The notes beneath the pieces were generated by a model. It worked only from the letters and a program-made list of their open reading frames with translations, was not told the DNA's origin and ran no database searches. From NCBI GenBank assembly GCA_023376005.1, contig CM042150.1:76981796-77045795 (forward strand): a DNA stretch of 64,000 nucleotides, read 5' to 3'. Shown here in pieces: positions 11,561-20,199 of the stretch (positions are counted from its first letter, which is position 1; the number at the start of each line of letters is the position of its first letter). The position numbers and the translations under genes are program-made. The stretch is from Doryteuthis pealeii (taxonomy: Eukaryota; Mollusca; Cephalopoda; Myopsida; Loliginidae).

Positions 11561-11756
11561 GAGGATATGTGCTTAATTGAAGTCCTACCTAATTTTGAAA
11601 ATGAATTAGTTAATAATTAATGAATTTAGGTGGGCATATATGTTCAAATGTAAGATTTATTTAGCCTTACATTTGAACATATATGCCGCCTAAATTTTGA
11701 TTATTAACTAATTAATTTTCAAAATTAGGTATGACATCAATTAAGCACATATCCCC
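11561..11756. mobile_element. Foldback (long inverted repeat) element
   Basis: The left arm (11561-11654) and right arm (11666-11756) are reverse complements over about 92 bp with a few mismatches and small indels; the loop is only about 11 bp. The outer ends read GATATGTGCTTAATTGA, and the inner ends TTCAAATGTAAG meet CTTACATTTGAA. A third, partial arm (TTAATTAAGCACATAT-like) sits at 11824-11875. This is a non-autonomous MITE or foldback structure, or a very long hairpin. Confidence 0.85.
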
Positions 11757-11758
11757 AA

Positions 11759-11789
<31 letters not shown>

Positions 11790-11888
11790 GTAATATATAT
11801 ATTATATTTATATATAATATTTAATTATAATTAATTAATTAACAAATTATGACTTTAATTAAGCACATATTCAAAATATTTCTTTTAA

Positions 11889-11938
<50 letters not shown>
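11759..11938. repeat. (TA)n tracts flanking a partial foldback arm
   Basis: TA runs at 11759-11785 and about 11891-11938 enclose AT-rich sequence and the partial arm at 11824-11875 (GACTTTAATTAAGCACATAT). Confidence 0.9.
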
Positions 11939-11942
<4 letters not shown>

Positions 11943-11965
11943 AGATAAAGATAACCTAATAAAGA

Positions 11966-12521
11966 TGTTAATAATTGCTTTGCAACCTAAGATCGCCAAA
12001 GTTAGACACTCCATAAATCCGTCTTCATATTGTGAAAACTACTCAATTATTTCTATACTGAAGTTACGATGTGTCGTTAGATCCTGGTCATTTAGACTAA
12101 CTACAATAACTGCAGCTTCTACAGAATTATTTTCAACTATTTCGGCAAATCTTCGATCAGTCTGCCGATCAATGCCTTTTTTGTCGGTTTCTGTGGACTG
12201 ATCATGTAACTAGCACGAACACGCTCTTGTTACTTTTCCAGATATTGATAATCTCTTTGGATTTTACCTTCGAGCAAACACCTGGTTGTTTGAAACTTAG
12301 TGAGTAGATAGTTCTGGTTGTTGGAAATTCCTTATAACAATCAAATATGGGAGGTAATTTACCAAAATGTCGTCTGAAAGGAAGTCGTACAAAATAGAAT
12401 AATTTGTTTTATTAAATTCAGACACACAACATGCCTTCTCAACAGCTATAGTTCTTGCATCTTGACTGTCTATGGAACACTTGATGCTGCCGAAAAGCTT
12501 AGTTATCAACTTCTTAAACAC
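11966..12521 (-). pseudogene. Decayed coding-like frame, unidentified
   Basis: One minus-strand frame stays mostly open for about 185 codons. Residues 1-74 (12521 to 12300) are free of stops, followed by four stops spread over the rest, including a 58-codon open piece (12209 to about 12036) containing TETDKKGIDRQTDRRFAEIV and VSLNDQDLTTHRNF. The low stop density and mixed codon use suggest a relic of a coding sequence, perhaps from a transposon. No family was recognised, and it may be chance. Confidence 0.3.
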
Positions 12522-12599
12522 TTAAACGTTTTAAAGAATCATTATATTAATTCCTTTCCTAATATCTTATAAAATAATTATTTGTTTCAAATATATAGT

Positions 12600-12690
12600 T
12601 CGTATATTATACGAATGACAGCGAGGGGATGCTGAAATACTCTCGCCCTGACCAAGAAGAGAATGATCTAAACTGTGCACGCGAACAAAT
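12600..12690. repeat. Interspersed family F, second copy
   Basis: Matches 10030-10110 (see that entry), ending just before the degenerate receptor-exon relic at 12703. Confidence 0.55.
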
Positions 12691-12702
12691 TTACACGCGT
12701 TA

Positions 12703-12783
12703 ATATTGCCCCAATGCTGATTATTTTCCCTCAGGTCGCCATAGGGTATTCTCGATATAGTGCTTTGGACTACTATATTTCTT
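12703..12783 (-). pseudogene. Relic of the ion-channel exon at 13252-13449
   Basis: About 80 bp align with 13350-13430 at roughly 80 percent identity by eye, including a perfect GGGTATTCTCGATATAG shared core. The matched part codes, in the intact exon, for the YWSPKLYIEN to VNF region. Here an extra A (GCCATAGGG against GCCTAGGG) shifts the frame, and flanking exon sequence and splice sites are lost. This is a decayed partial duplicate about 0.5 kb downstream of the intact exon in transcription direction. It could be a duplicated exon or a remnant of a tandem gene copy. Confidence 0.75.
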
Positions 12784-12804
12784 TACATAAACAATATATG
12801 ATAT

Positions 12805-12993
12805 TACATTTAAGTAACGCTGAAAGCACCGGTTCCCAATAGATCCCCGAATTTAAGCAGCGATAAGCCTGTTCAGTACTTAATTTGGCGACCACTTAAG
12901 TAACAGCAGGTACAATAAGCACACTGGTTATAAAAAAACTTGATTCAGCATTAAATGACCCGAAAAGGGTTGATAGACCGTAAAAACAAATAC
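12805..12993 (+). mobile_element. 5S rRNA-derived SINE, copy 1
   Basis: CGCTGAAAGCACCGGTTCCC aligns with the 5S rRNA segment CGCTGAATACACCGGTTCTC. AATTTAAGCAGCGATAAGC (near 12850) matches the internal A box, and TTCAGTACTTAATTTGGCGA (near 12872) matches the C box around AGTACTTGGATGGGTGAC. An unrelated body (GTAACAGCAGGTACAATAAG) follows, ending in CATTAAATGACCCGAAAAGG and GATAGACCGTAAAA. Length and divergence exclude a functional 5S gene. Confidence 0.78.
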
Positions 12994-13074
12994 ATATAAT
13001 AGATTTTATATTAGAGCTTAATATGATAGAGGGACACAGAAGTTATTGGTTTTTCGCAGTAAATTAAATATCCT

Positions 13075-13120
13075 ATTACTTCTGACGATGTTTGCGCACG
13101 TGCGCGCGCACACACACACT
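13075..13120. repeat. Short (CA)n/(CG)-rich run
   Basis: GCGCGCGCACACACACACAC near 13100-13118, at the start of a spurious open frame. Confidence 0.8.
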
Positions 13121-13188
13121 CATTTTTTCAAAATAAATTTTTTCTTCAAACTCATATATCAAAAGCTTTCGAAAGAAACAGCCACAAA

Positions 13189-13189
13189 A

Positions 13190-13221
<32 letters not shown>

Positions 13222-13241
13222 GCAGCAGCAGCAACAAAGAC
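13189..13241. repeat. (CAA)n(CAG)n triplet repeat beside a splice donor
   Basis: About 12 CAA/ACA units, then four CAG units and imperfect CAA units. On the minus (transcribed) strand it is TTG/CTG and starts about a dozen bases inside the intron after the donor GTAAG (13251-13247). The poly-Gln frame on the plus strand and poly-Cys frame on the minus strand are read-through artefacts. Confidence 0.95.
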
Positions 13242-13251
13242 AACAACTTAC

Positions 13252-13449
13252 CTGAACGTCAAAAGGGAAATCATTCAGTTCCAAATTTTCCATAAATGTT
13301 CCTTTAATAACACGTTTTTCAACGATGAAGGCTTCGCCTTTGTCGTTGAAATTGACCCGATGCCGAATATTTTCCTTCGGGTCGCCTAGGGTATTCTCGA
13401 TATAGAGCTTTGGGCTCCAATATTTCTTGATATCGATTCCTTCCAAAGC
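13252..13449 (-). CDS. Internal exon of a pentameric ligand-gated ion channel lacking the first Cys-loop cysteine
   Basis: Minus-strand internal exon, 198 nt, 66 codons, from GCT (Ala1) to CAG (Gln66), phase 0 at both ends. It is preceded by ATTTCTTACAG and followed by GTAAG, good acceptor and donor. Residues 10-19 (YWSPKLYIEN) fit loop A of the ligand-binding domain (W-x-P...N). Residues 38-52 (GEAFIVEKRVIKGTF) fit the strands before the Cys-loop, and residues 56-66 (LELNDFPFDVQ) are the FPFD start of that loop. In classical Cys-loop receptors a Cys stands seven residues before FPFD; here it is Glu54, as in prokaryotic channels. I recall similar Cys-less proteins in molluscs and brachiopods; ligand and ion selectivity are unknown. 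The extracellular-domain assignment is firm; the gene model is not, because neighbouring exons were not found. The Met sometimes assigned at residue 2 is a TTG, not a start. Confidence 0.82.
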
Positions 13450-13459
13450 CTGTAAGAAA

Positions 13460-14060
13460 TAAGCAATAAAGATTTAAAATCCCAAAGTGGAACAAATGAT
13501 AAACATTACTTTACAAAGACGCATGATATTTCGTAAATATTAAAATGACTGGGATTATGATCTCGAAAGAAAAACCGAGGAACAAGCATCATTTTAGCCG
13601 TTAAAAGCAACTTTACTCATAAAGGACTAGAAACGATAGGAAGATTAATCAAATCAAGTCAAAGTAATCCGTTGATATTAACGATGATGTCGCCATTTCC
13701 TTTGAGGAAATTGAGAAGCTTGCGTAGAAGAAGATATTAAAGTGCCACAGAGTTTTCACAGACCGTTATCAACCTTATCTTGACTTGAATTAGCTTATCT
13801 TGAATTGAACTCCGGTGGCAGAGAAAATCGTAGACGACCAGCAGCTACAAAATGTGCAGATTCTAGTCAGACTCTAGTCACTTGTTGGAGTCTGCCTTTG
13901 TTTTCGTGTAGTTGCGTTATGGTTTGTTTACCCTATTTTCTTGCGCAGACCATCTTGATAGGGATAAAGAGGAATATATAATTCACAACTTTCATGACTC
14001 TGAGACGACTATCTTTTGCACAAGTTGCAACATCTTTACACACTCCTGTCACTGCACAAA
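13460..14060. other. Probable intron upstream of the channel exon
   Basis: On the minus strand this lies 5' of the exon at 13252-13449. No upstream exon encoding the beta1-beta2 region of the receptor could be recognised here or further up to about 16 kb. Confidence 0.45.
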
Positions 14061-14165
14061 ATATATCAGGATTCATTATTACTAGGGGAGGATTATACTA
14101 TGAAAATGAATATTATTAATCATTAATTATTTTCAAACTCTAGAGCATTGAAAATTATTTACCAT
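14060..14165. repeat. Diverged direct repeat, first copy
   Basis: ATTATTACTAGGGGAGGATT...TTATTTTCAAACTCTAGAGC...ATTGAAAATTATTTACC corresponds block by block to 15010-15115 (ATTATTACTAGTGGAAAATT...TTATTACCAAATTCTATTGC...ATGGAAAATCGGTTA). The type is unknown. Confidence 0.6.
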
Positions 14166-14429
14166 TATTTCGTTTAATCAACATTTGTGACGACAAAGTT
14201 CTAACAAAGATCTTGTTCTCCTGATTAGTGAATTCTTGCCTACAAGGAAGTGATCTACATACTTGATAAAATGGTAATCCGTAGGAGAAAGGTTTTGTGA
14301 ACGGACAGATTTCGGTAAAGTCTCTATCTTTATCTGTTTCAACTTTAGTAATGTCATTTTTCAAAGAGATCAAACATAATCAGTCAGCAAAGTGATACAT
14401 TTTCAATTCCCTAAACTGTTTGTTTCAGT

Positions 14430-14505
14430 GGTTGATTGGATGGTCGTTTGATTTTAAAGCATGTCAAACCTCGTTGGGTTATTTCATGCTGAAGTCAATT
14501 TAATA
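14430..14505. repeat. Recurrent 3' module, isolated
   Basis: GATTTTAAAGCATGTCAAAC and GTTGGGTTATTTCATGCTGA: the reverse complement of the module that ends the type B and 5S-derived SINEs, with no recognisable head attached. Confidence 0.6.
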
Positions 14506-14749
14506 ATTATGGTCTTCAATTATATATGGTACAAAAATGTATCTTCAATTATTTTAAACAGGGAAACACTTAATATTTGTTGCAATATCAATATTTAGAG
14601 AGCCAGTCTATTAATAAAGTTATAATTGTATTGAAAGGTAATACATTACTTGATGAATTATTTACTAGAAAAAGATTTTCATATAGTGTGTATTTTACAC
14701 ACAAAAGATAAATTTATAACATATTTTTCAGTAGAATGTATTGGAAAAT

Positions 14750-14752
<3 letters not shown>

Positions 14753-14796
<44 letters not shown>

Positions 14797-14806
14797 GTAT
14801 ATATAT
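14753..14806. repeat. (CA)n(TA)n microsatellite
   Basis: About 14 CA units followed by imperfect TA units. Confidence 0.95.
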
Positions 14807-15009
14807 AAAGTTGTATCTGTAAGAAAATCAATAGACAGTCGTAAAAGAGACAATTTTATTAGGTTAATGTGGCAGTTGTAACAAATTATACAGTTTGGTG
14901 ACAAAGGAAATAGGGAAAATCATCTTTGGCAAGTAACCATAAATATACTGGAATAACACAGTATCGCCCATAATTAAGTAAACTCCCAAACAATTATTCT
15001 TCTACACCA

Positions 15010-15115
15010 AAGATATCAAGACTAATTATTACTAGTGGAAAATTCTGCAATAAAAACGAATTATATTAATTATTATTTATTACCAAATTCTATTGCATGG
15101 AAAATCGGTTAATAT
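15010..15115. repeat. Diverged direct repeat, second copy
   Basis: Partner of 14060-14165, about 950 bp apart, same orientation. Confidence 0.6.
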
Positions 15116-15119
15116 AAAA

Positions 15120-16430
15120 TTGCAACACCTCTGTAACCAAAAATTAAATTACATAGATATATAAAACTTTATCGAGAGGAGAAATGGATTACCTTGTGAG
15201 GCTGAGCGGGCGCGCACATATTTTGCGTGCAGGATGTTCGCTTATCTCTTTGAAGAAAAGGTGAAGTGAACTGTACTGCCTAGCTCATAGATTGAACTCC
15301 CAACCTTCATGTTATAAGTAATGTATTTCTGTCAACTTTATTGGTTGGAATGGTTCGGCTAGTGAAGAGTGATAAAAGCCGAGGCAGTTTATTTCTCAGC
15401 GAATTACTTTCTGTGTTTCTTGGAGAAACTTTCCAGTTTACTACCACTCTTTTGCAATTTCGAAAAGCAGAAATTGGAATAGAAACAGGAATTATTGTCT
15501 ACATTTACAATTGCGTACTCATTTTCGGAATGGTACATTTTCAAATTTTCGGTTAAAGCGTTTAAATATCGAAGAATATGGTAATCAATAATGTCTAATA
15601 CTATCCGTTTTGATAGTGTAATGTTCCAGTATGCATAATAAACAATAGTATCTTTGGTTTAGAAGAAAATTCTTTATTAACATTTTTTTATTTACTGTTG
15701 ATGCTGTATATTTTTAAGCATTTTCTTTTACATTTTTCATTCTTCTTTAACCTTTTACCAAACTTAACCCTTTGCCTCAATAACCAGCCATTCAGGCTGA
15801 AAATGATACTCTGAACCCTTTTCATGACAACACATTAAAAGCATTTAACATTTTTGAATAATGCAAAACCAGGTACAGCAGATTATTCCCCAAATAGCAA
15901 AAACATTTAAACAAAAATCATAGCAATATACCTTGAACATATTTTGCAAAACAGTACATCAAAGTTTATAAAAGTTTTTGTTTGAAAAATTTCGAGGAAT
16001 AAATACTGGGAAAAGTAGAACACTTGCATAGATCGCCATACTGACTAGTTCTCTTTTTTTCCTTTTTTTCACAGAGCAACACTGCCTCAAAATCATGGGA
16101 TTTTTAGACCGAATCAATTTAGAAAGGTGGTGGAAGCAACGATGATTGAAAGTGAATATACTCGGTATAGGTAAGACGAGGATGATTAAAAAAAACGAGG
16201 TAAAGAATTTTACATTTATACAATTCCTAGCAGAAATTATGGCGTCGCCACACTTAGATGTTCACTGAAATTTATTTATTTTATTTTTATTTCATATCAA
16301 ATAAACAAATCAGAGATATGACACAAAATAGTTTTTTTTTTCTAAATGGCTGAGCATTCTGGCTTCATGAAACATTAAAAAAATGAAATTATTTCAACTA
16401 ATGGGAAATTCTTCCAGATCAAACAGAAGA
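15120..16430. other. Gene-free stretch containing one copy of interspersed family E
   Basis: No exon recognised. The open frame 15341-15556 has no domain. At 15575-15680 lies family E (CTATCCGTTTTGATAGTGTA, then TTGGTTTAGAAGAAAATTC), also at 19250-19400, 29873-29960 and 51425-51560. Confidence 0.5.
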
Positions 16431-16439
16431 ATAATTATG

Positions 16440-16640
16440 GAATCAATAAAGAAATTCCAATTAGTACTTTGTTGTTCCTCTTAAGGCTTTTATGATTGTC
16501 TGAATTCTTTGAGGCATGAACTTCACTAATGAAAAACAATATTTTCCACCAAGCTGGTTCCAGCTCTGTTGAATAGCTCAGCCTCTTAGGATAGAATTTT
16601 GCAACTGACTATTTAAAAAAAAATATCTTATATATTTGTT
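16440..16640. mobile_element. Tc1-like transposon flank, decayed
   Basis: AATTAGTACTTTGTTGTTCC, TTATGATTGTCTGAATTC and TTTGAGGCATGAACTTCACT resemble the non-coding subterminal region of animal Tc1-type elements as I remember it. No transposase and no paired inverted repeat was seen, so the family call is tentative. Confidence 0.45.
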
Positions 16641-16839
16641 CCAACCATTGGTTTTTCTTGAAGAAAGGATATACTCCATTGAAAAAAAGCCAAATAAATA
16701 TGCATTGAAAATAGAAAATGCACAACGAAATAAACGAAAGATAAATGGTTGAAAACAGGAATTAATGTTTATGATATAATTCTAAGATATCAGATTTCTC
16801 AGTTTAACCTTTGTTATTAACACTTAAATTATTATCCGT

Positions 16840-17205
16840 CGTCGAGGCTTGAAATACGCTGATTGTATCCCTTGCAAAGGCGTGAGTCTACTACCCCTCA
16901 AAGAAAGGGTAACCTACATATGAAAATAAACTGCATCTGATGGTGAGGTTCCAGTTCTGAAAATATCGGGTATGTGGAGTATTCGCCATTGTCCTTATTG
17001 ATAGATCCACTCTGACACGGAGTAGGAGTACCTGTTAAGGTTCAATCTATCGGTCAAATATATTCATTTTAAAAATATTCGTATCGATAGGACCGTGTGA
17101 CAAAAGAAACAAATACACATAAAATGTAAATGGGAACATACAGTTAACAGATTCCCTAACCTCTTGTCATACAATAACCCTAGGCATGTTGTTTAGATAA
17201 ATAAA
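16840..17205 (+). repeat. Interspersed family R with 3' module
   Basis: TGTATCCCTTGCAAAGGCGT, ACTACCCCTCAAAGAAAGGG, AACTGCATCTGATGGTGAGG and TTCCAGTTCTGAAAATATCG are shared with 26905-27135, and the middle with 1700-2010 reversed. Near 17150-17200, ATTCCCTAACCT...AATAACCCTAGGCATGT is a decayed 3' module. Confidence 0.7.
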
Positions 17206-17209
17206 TCAA

Positions 17210-18385
17210 TTAATCTTATGAATAATTAAAAATGTTTTATTTTTCCCATTTACGTGTAGATGAATAGATACATTATCCTATTGAAGAGTCCAAATCCTGG
17301 ACGAGACGATGTTTCCTGTTGCACTAATGTCCTTTATTCCCCCCGCCCCATCTATGGGTAAATAGTAGTACAGATTGTAATATTTAGACTCGATAAGGCA
17401 ACTAATCTAGGAGACGGAAAACTCTGAATTCAATCCAGTTTTACTCTCTTTAAAAATAGACCCTGTGTCACATCTATCTCATATCGGATTATCACTGAAA
17501 AAGAAAAGGATAATAAAAGCATCCTCCAAAAATATGAAGACCAACTTCATCGCCAAATCAATTTCCTCTTGATGAAATGAGAAAGGTTTCGCACATTTCT
17601 GTATACACTTTACCGTTGAAGTGATCATTGCTCCCTTCCCGGTTCATTTACCTGACATGCACCTAACACCACAAATGTGCAGTAAAAATTGCTTGTTTTC
17701 TTTGAGTAATCATCTTTATATATTTTATTGGAACTGAACCAGACCAAAGTTCCAATATCATCACCTTAGCCAATGAAGATATGTGATTTATCGCTGAATA
17801 CAACTTTCTGCCACACTCGATGATTGCTTCTCTCTAACTCAATGTAATCTTTTCTTCTGTTTCGGTGTTGGTTTTCGTTTGATATTTCTGTATGTAAATA
17901 CTATATCATACTGCAGATTTCTTACCGCTCGGCCACGAACATTAACTCCTGTTTTCGCCCATTTGTCATTCGTTTTGTTGTGCCTTTTCTATTTCCAAGG
18001 CAGATTGCATTTTCTATCCTGACATGTTGGCATCTTCAGTGGTTTATTCGTATGTTTTCCTTTTATAACCATTTTATTATCTTTATACTTGCATAAAACC
18101 CTGAGGAAAAGCAACATTTTATTCCAATCTCCATATTGGATGTTCTTCTTGGGTTTTATAATCATTTTCATTGTTTCTTTTGAGCTAAAATTCGAAGCAC
18201 GAACGAGATTTAGTTAATAGGTTATCTACAAATGATATTCAATTTGAATGTAAAAGTTTCCAAATTTTTTCACCAAAGAAAAATATTATTTACAAAAAAT
18301 AATCATTAAAACATATTACAGAACATAATTCATTACATTCTATTTTATGTTTTTATACAATACAGTAGTATTTTTATCATAAAAA
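17210..18385. other. Gene-free stretch
   Basis: Near 17330-17470, TATGGGTAAATAGTAGTACA, GGCAACTAATCTAGGAGACG and ACTCTGAATTCAATCC are type A SINE body blocks, so a headless plus-strand type A fragment lies there. The minus-strand frame at 17989-18171 has no recognisable domain. Confidence 0.55.
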
Positions 18386-18394
18386 AAAATAACG

Positions 18395-18538
18395 AAAAAA
18401 AAATTTTTTTTTGGTTGGGGCTGGAACGGATTAATGGCATTTAAGTTTATTTCAATTGGGAAAATTGATTTGACATACGAGGAAATAATTTATGAGCGGA
18501 ACGAATTAAACTCGTAAGTCAAGGTACCACTGTATTTG
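18395..18538 (-). mobile_element. Terminal fragment of a widespread DNA-transposon-like element
   Basis: Reading the minus strand, CAGTGGTACCTTGACTTACG begins the element and ATTCGTTCCG, ATTTCCTCGTATGTCAAATC and CCATTAATCCGTTCCAGCC follow. This CAGTGGTACCTYGACTTACGA-type end is, from recall, common in invertebrate and vertebrate genomes as a MITE terminus. The other end was not seen. A poly-A/poly-T junction borders it at about 18380-18412. Confidence 0.6.
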
Positions 18539-18649
18539 TTTTAGAAATGAAAATCACAAGTGGAACTCATTACTATTTCCTCTATTTTGTTTGGTAAAAA
18601 TATTAATTTAAATGATTTAGCCTACTTTCTTTAATCATTGATTTTGTTC

Positions 18650-18740
18650 CTCGCGTGTTGTATTAGTTAGCAAGCTGGATCAGCGGTTCGATTCTTACTG
18701 ACCGACCTGTGTCACATCTAAACAAGGTAAACAACTATTG
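18650..18740 (+). mobile_element. tRNA-derived SINE, type C (short)
   Basis: TTAGTTAGCAAGCTGGATCA and GCGGTTCGATTCTTACTGAC give a tRNA-like head with a good B box. A fragment of the type C body follows (TGTGTCACATCTAAAC). Confidence 0.55.
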
Positions 18741-18795
18741 TATCCAGAATTTTCAGCAAACAAAGAGAAATCTTTTACCATATTGCTATTAAACT

Positions 18796-19021
18796 TACAG
18801 TATCACCATAGTACAATTGAAATTACAGTCAAGTAATTGAAAGAACATCGGTTCCCGCAAGATAATCGAAGTTAAGCAGCGATGAGCCGTCTCAATACTT
18901 AATTGGGGGACCACGTAAGCAACTGCATGTACTGTAAGCAACCTGAGTCCAATGTTCATCAAAATGACTTGATTCGACATTAAATAACCCGAAAAAGGTC
19001 GATATGCCGTAAAAAATCTAA

Positions 19022-19022
<1 letters not shown>
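18796..19022 (+). mobile_element. 5S rRNA-derived SINE, copy 2
   Basis: The best 5S match in the window: ACATCGGTTCCCGCAAGATA, ATCGAAGTTAAGCAGCGATG (A-box region), then CTCAATACTTAATTGGGGGA and CCACGTAAGCAAC. The body GTACTGTAAGCAACCTGAG and tail CATTAAATAACCCGAAAAAG plus GATATGCCGTAAAAA match copy 1. It runs straight into a (TA)n tract. The minus-strand ORF at 18795-18980 is a shadow. Confidence 0.82.
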
Positions 19023-19078
<56 letters not shown>

Positions 19079-19102
19079 GTGTGTGTGTGTGTGTGTGTGT
19101 GT
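19023..19102. repeat. (TA)n(GT)n microsatellite at a SINE tail
   Basis: About 26 TA units then about 12 GT units, beginning a few bases after the 3' end of the 5S-derived SINE. Confidence 0.95.
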
Positions 19103-19109
19103 TCTTTAA

Positions 19110-19970
19110 AACCAAATATGTATCTTTTTACATTCAAATTGAATATTATTCAGTACTATATATGACCAAATTCCACAACATTGAAAATCTATAACCAAAC
19201 ATAGGTATATGTAACTGTTCAAAAATGAGTATACTTTCTAAAGCTGTAAAGTTTGATAATAAATAATCCCGAATGATATCCGTTTTGTTTGTATCATTCA
19301 TTACGGTTAATATATAATTGATTTTTTATCAAGTAAATTGTTAGAGGGTGATAGTGTATCTGTTGCAAATGGAAAAAAGCTGGATGAACATCTTCTTAGT
19401 CTGGTGATTCTATGAGTTTTAGGTCAGGTGTTGCACTATAAACAACACGGAATGAAAATGTTCTTTTAAGTTACTCCGATCTTTTGAATTTCAAATAAAT
19501 GCGTAGAAAAAACGGAAGGATAATGTAGATATAAAAGAATTCCATTCAGAAAAAAGAAAGAAAATGGAAAATATTTAAATACAATGTAAACATAGATGGA
19601 AAATGAATATAAATGGATGTTGAAAGATGAAGGAAGAAAAAGCAAAAAAGAAAATGAAACAATCACATTAAATACTGAGAAACATTAGCTGAAAGATAAA
19701 ATAACGGCGAAAAAGAATGAATAGGAATATATACATATATATACAATGATAATATTGATAATATAGTTTGCTATATCTATAAGTAAAGAGTGCTCATTAT
19801 CGTTGGTAGAGCATATATATTTAAGTTAGGTAACTGTCAGTTTCTCGCCTAAGCGATTTTCAAAGTTTTCATTTGAGAATCGTTGTCTTTAAATCTTCGC
19901 TGACCTATTTATATTTAAGATGAACAAAAATGATAAGACAATCAGGAATATTTATTTTATGTTAATCATC
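19110..19970. other. Gene-free stretch with family E and a small shared motif
   Basis: Family E copy at 19250-19400 (TGATATCCGTTTTGTTTGTA). Near 19800-19862, TAACTGTCAGTTTCTCGCCT and AAGCGATT match 43240-43270. No gene seen. Confidence 0.55.
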
Positions 19971-19971
19971 T

Positions 19972-19973
<2 letters not shown>

Positions 19974-20032
<59 letters not shown>
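19974..20032. repeat. (TA)n microsatellite
   Basis: About 29 TA units. Confidence 0.95.
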
Positions 20033-20037
<5 letters not shown>

Positions 20038-20199
20038 CATAAATAAGTATACGTAAACGGGTTATCTCTTTTCTAAAATAATAATATTTTTTTCTTCAAA
20101 ACTAAATATACCATGATTTCACTATTTCTAGCAGAAAATAAAAATCGATGTTATTAGGTATGATTAAAAATAAAGTTACATCAAACTTTTATACTATAT

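Noticed and set aside
12036..12092. GACCAG followed by GATCTAACG on the minus strand, looking like an acceptor before the DLT that should follow FPFDVQ
   Set aside because: The following residues (THRNFSIEIIE, then stop) do not match the rest of a Cys-loop, and the upstream frame is part of the unrelated long frame. Taken as coincidence.
12805..12993. Possible functional 5S rRNA gene
   Set aside because: Too diverged, with a foreign body and tail replacing the 3' part of 5S and a sister copy sharing that body.
13046..13255. Plus-strand frame ending in a poly-Gln run
   Set aside because: It lies antisense to the receptor exon boundary and consists of a CA repeat, AT-rich sequence and the CAA/CAG repeat. 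No upstream exon or domain.
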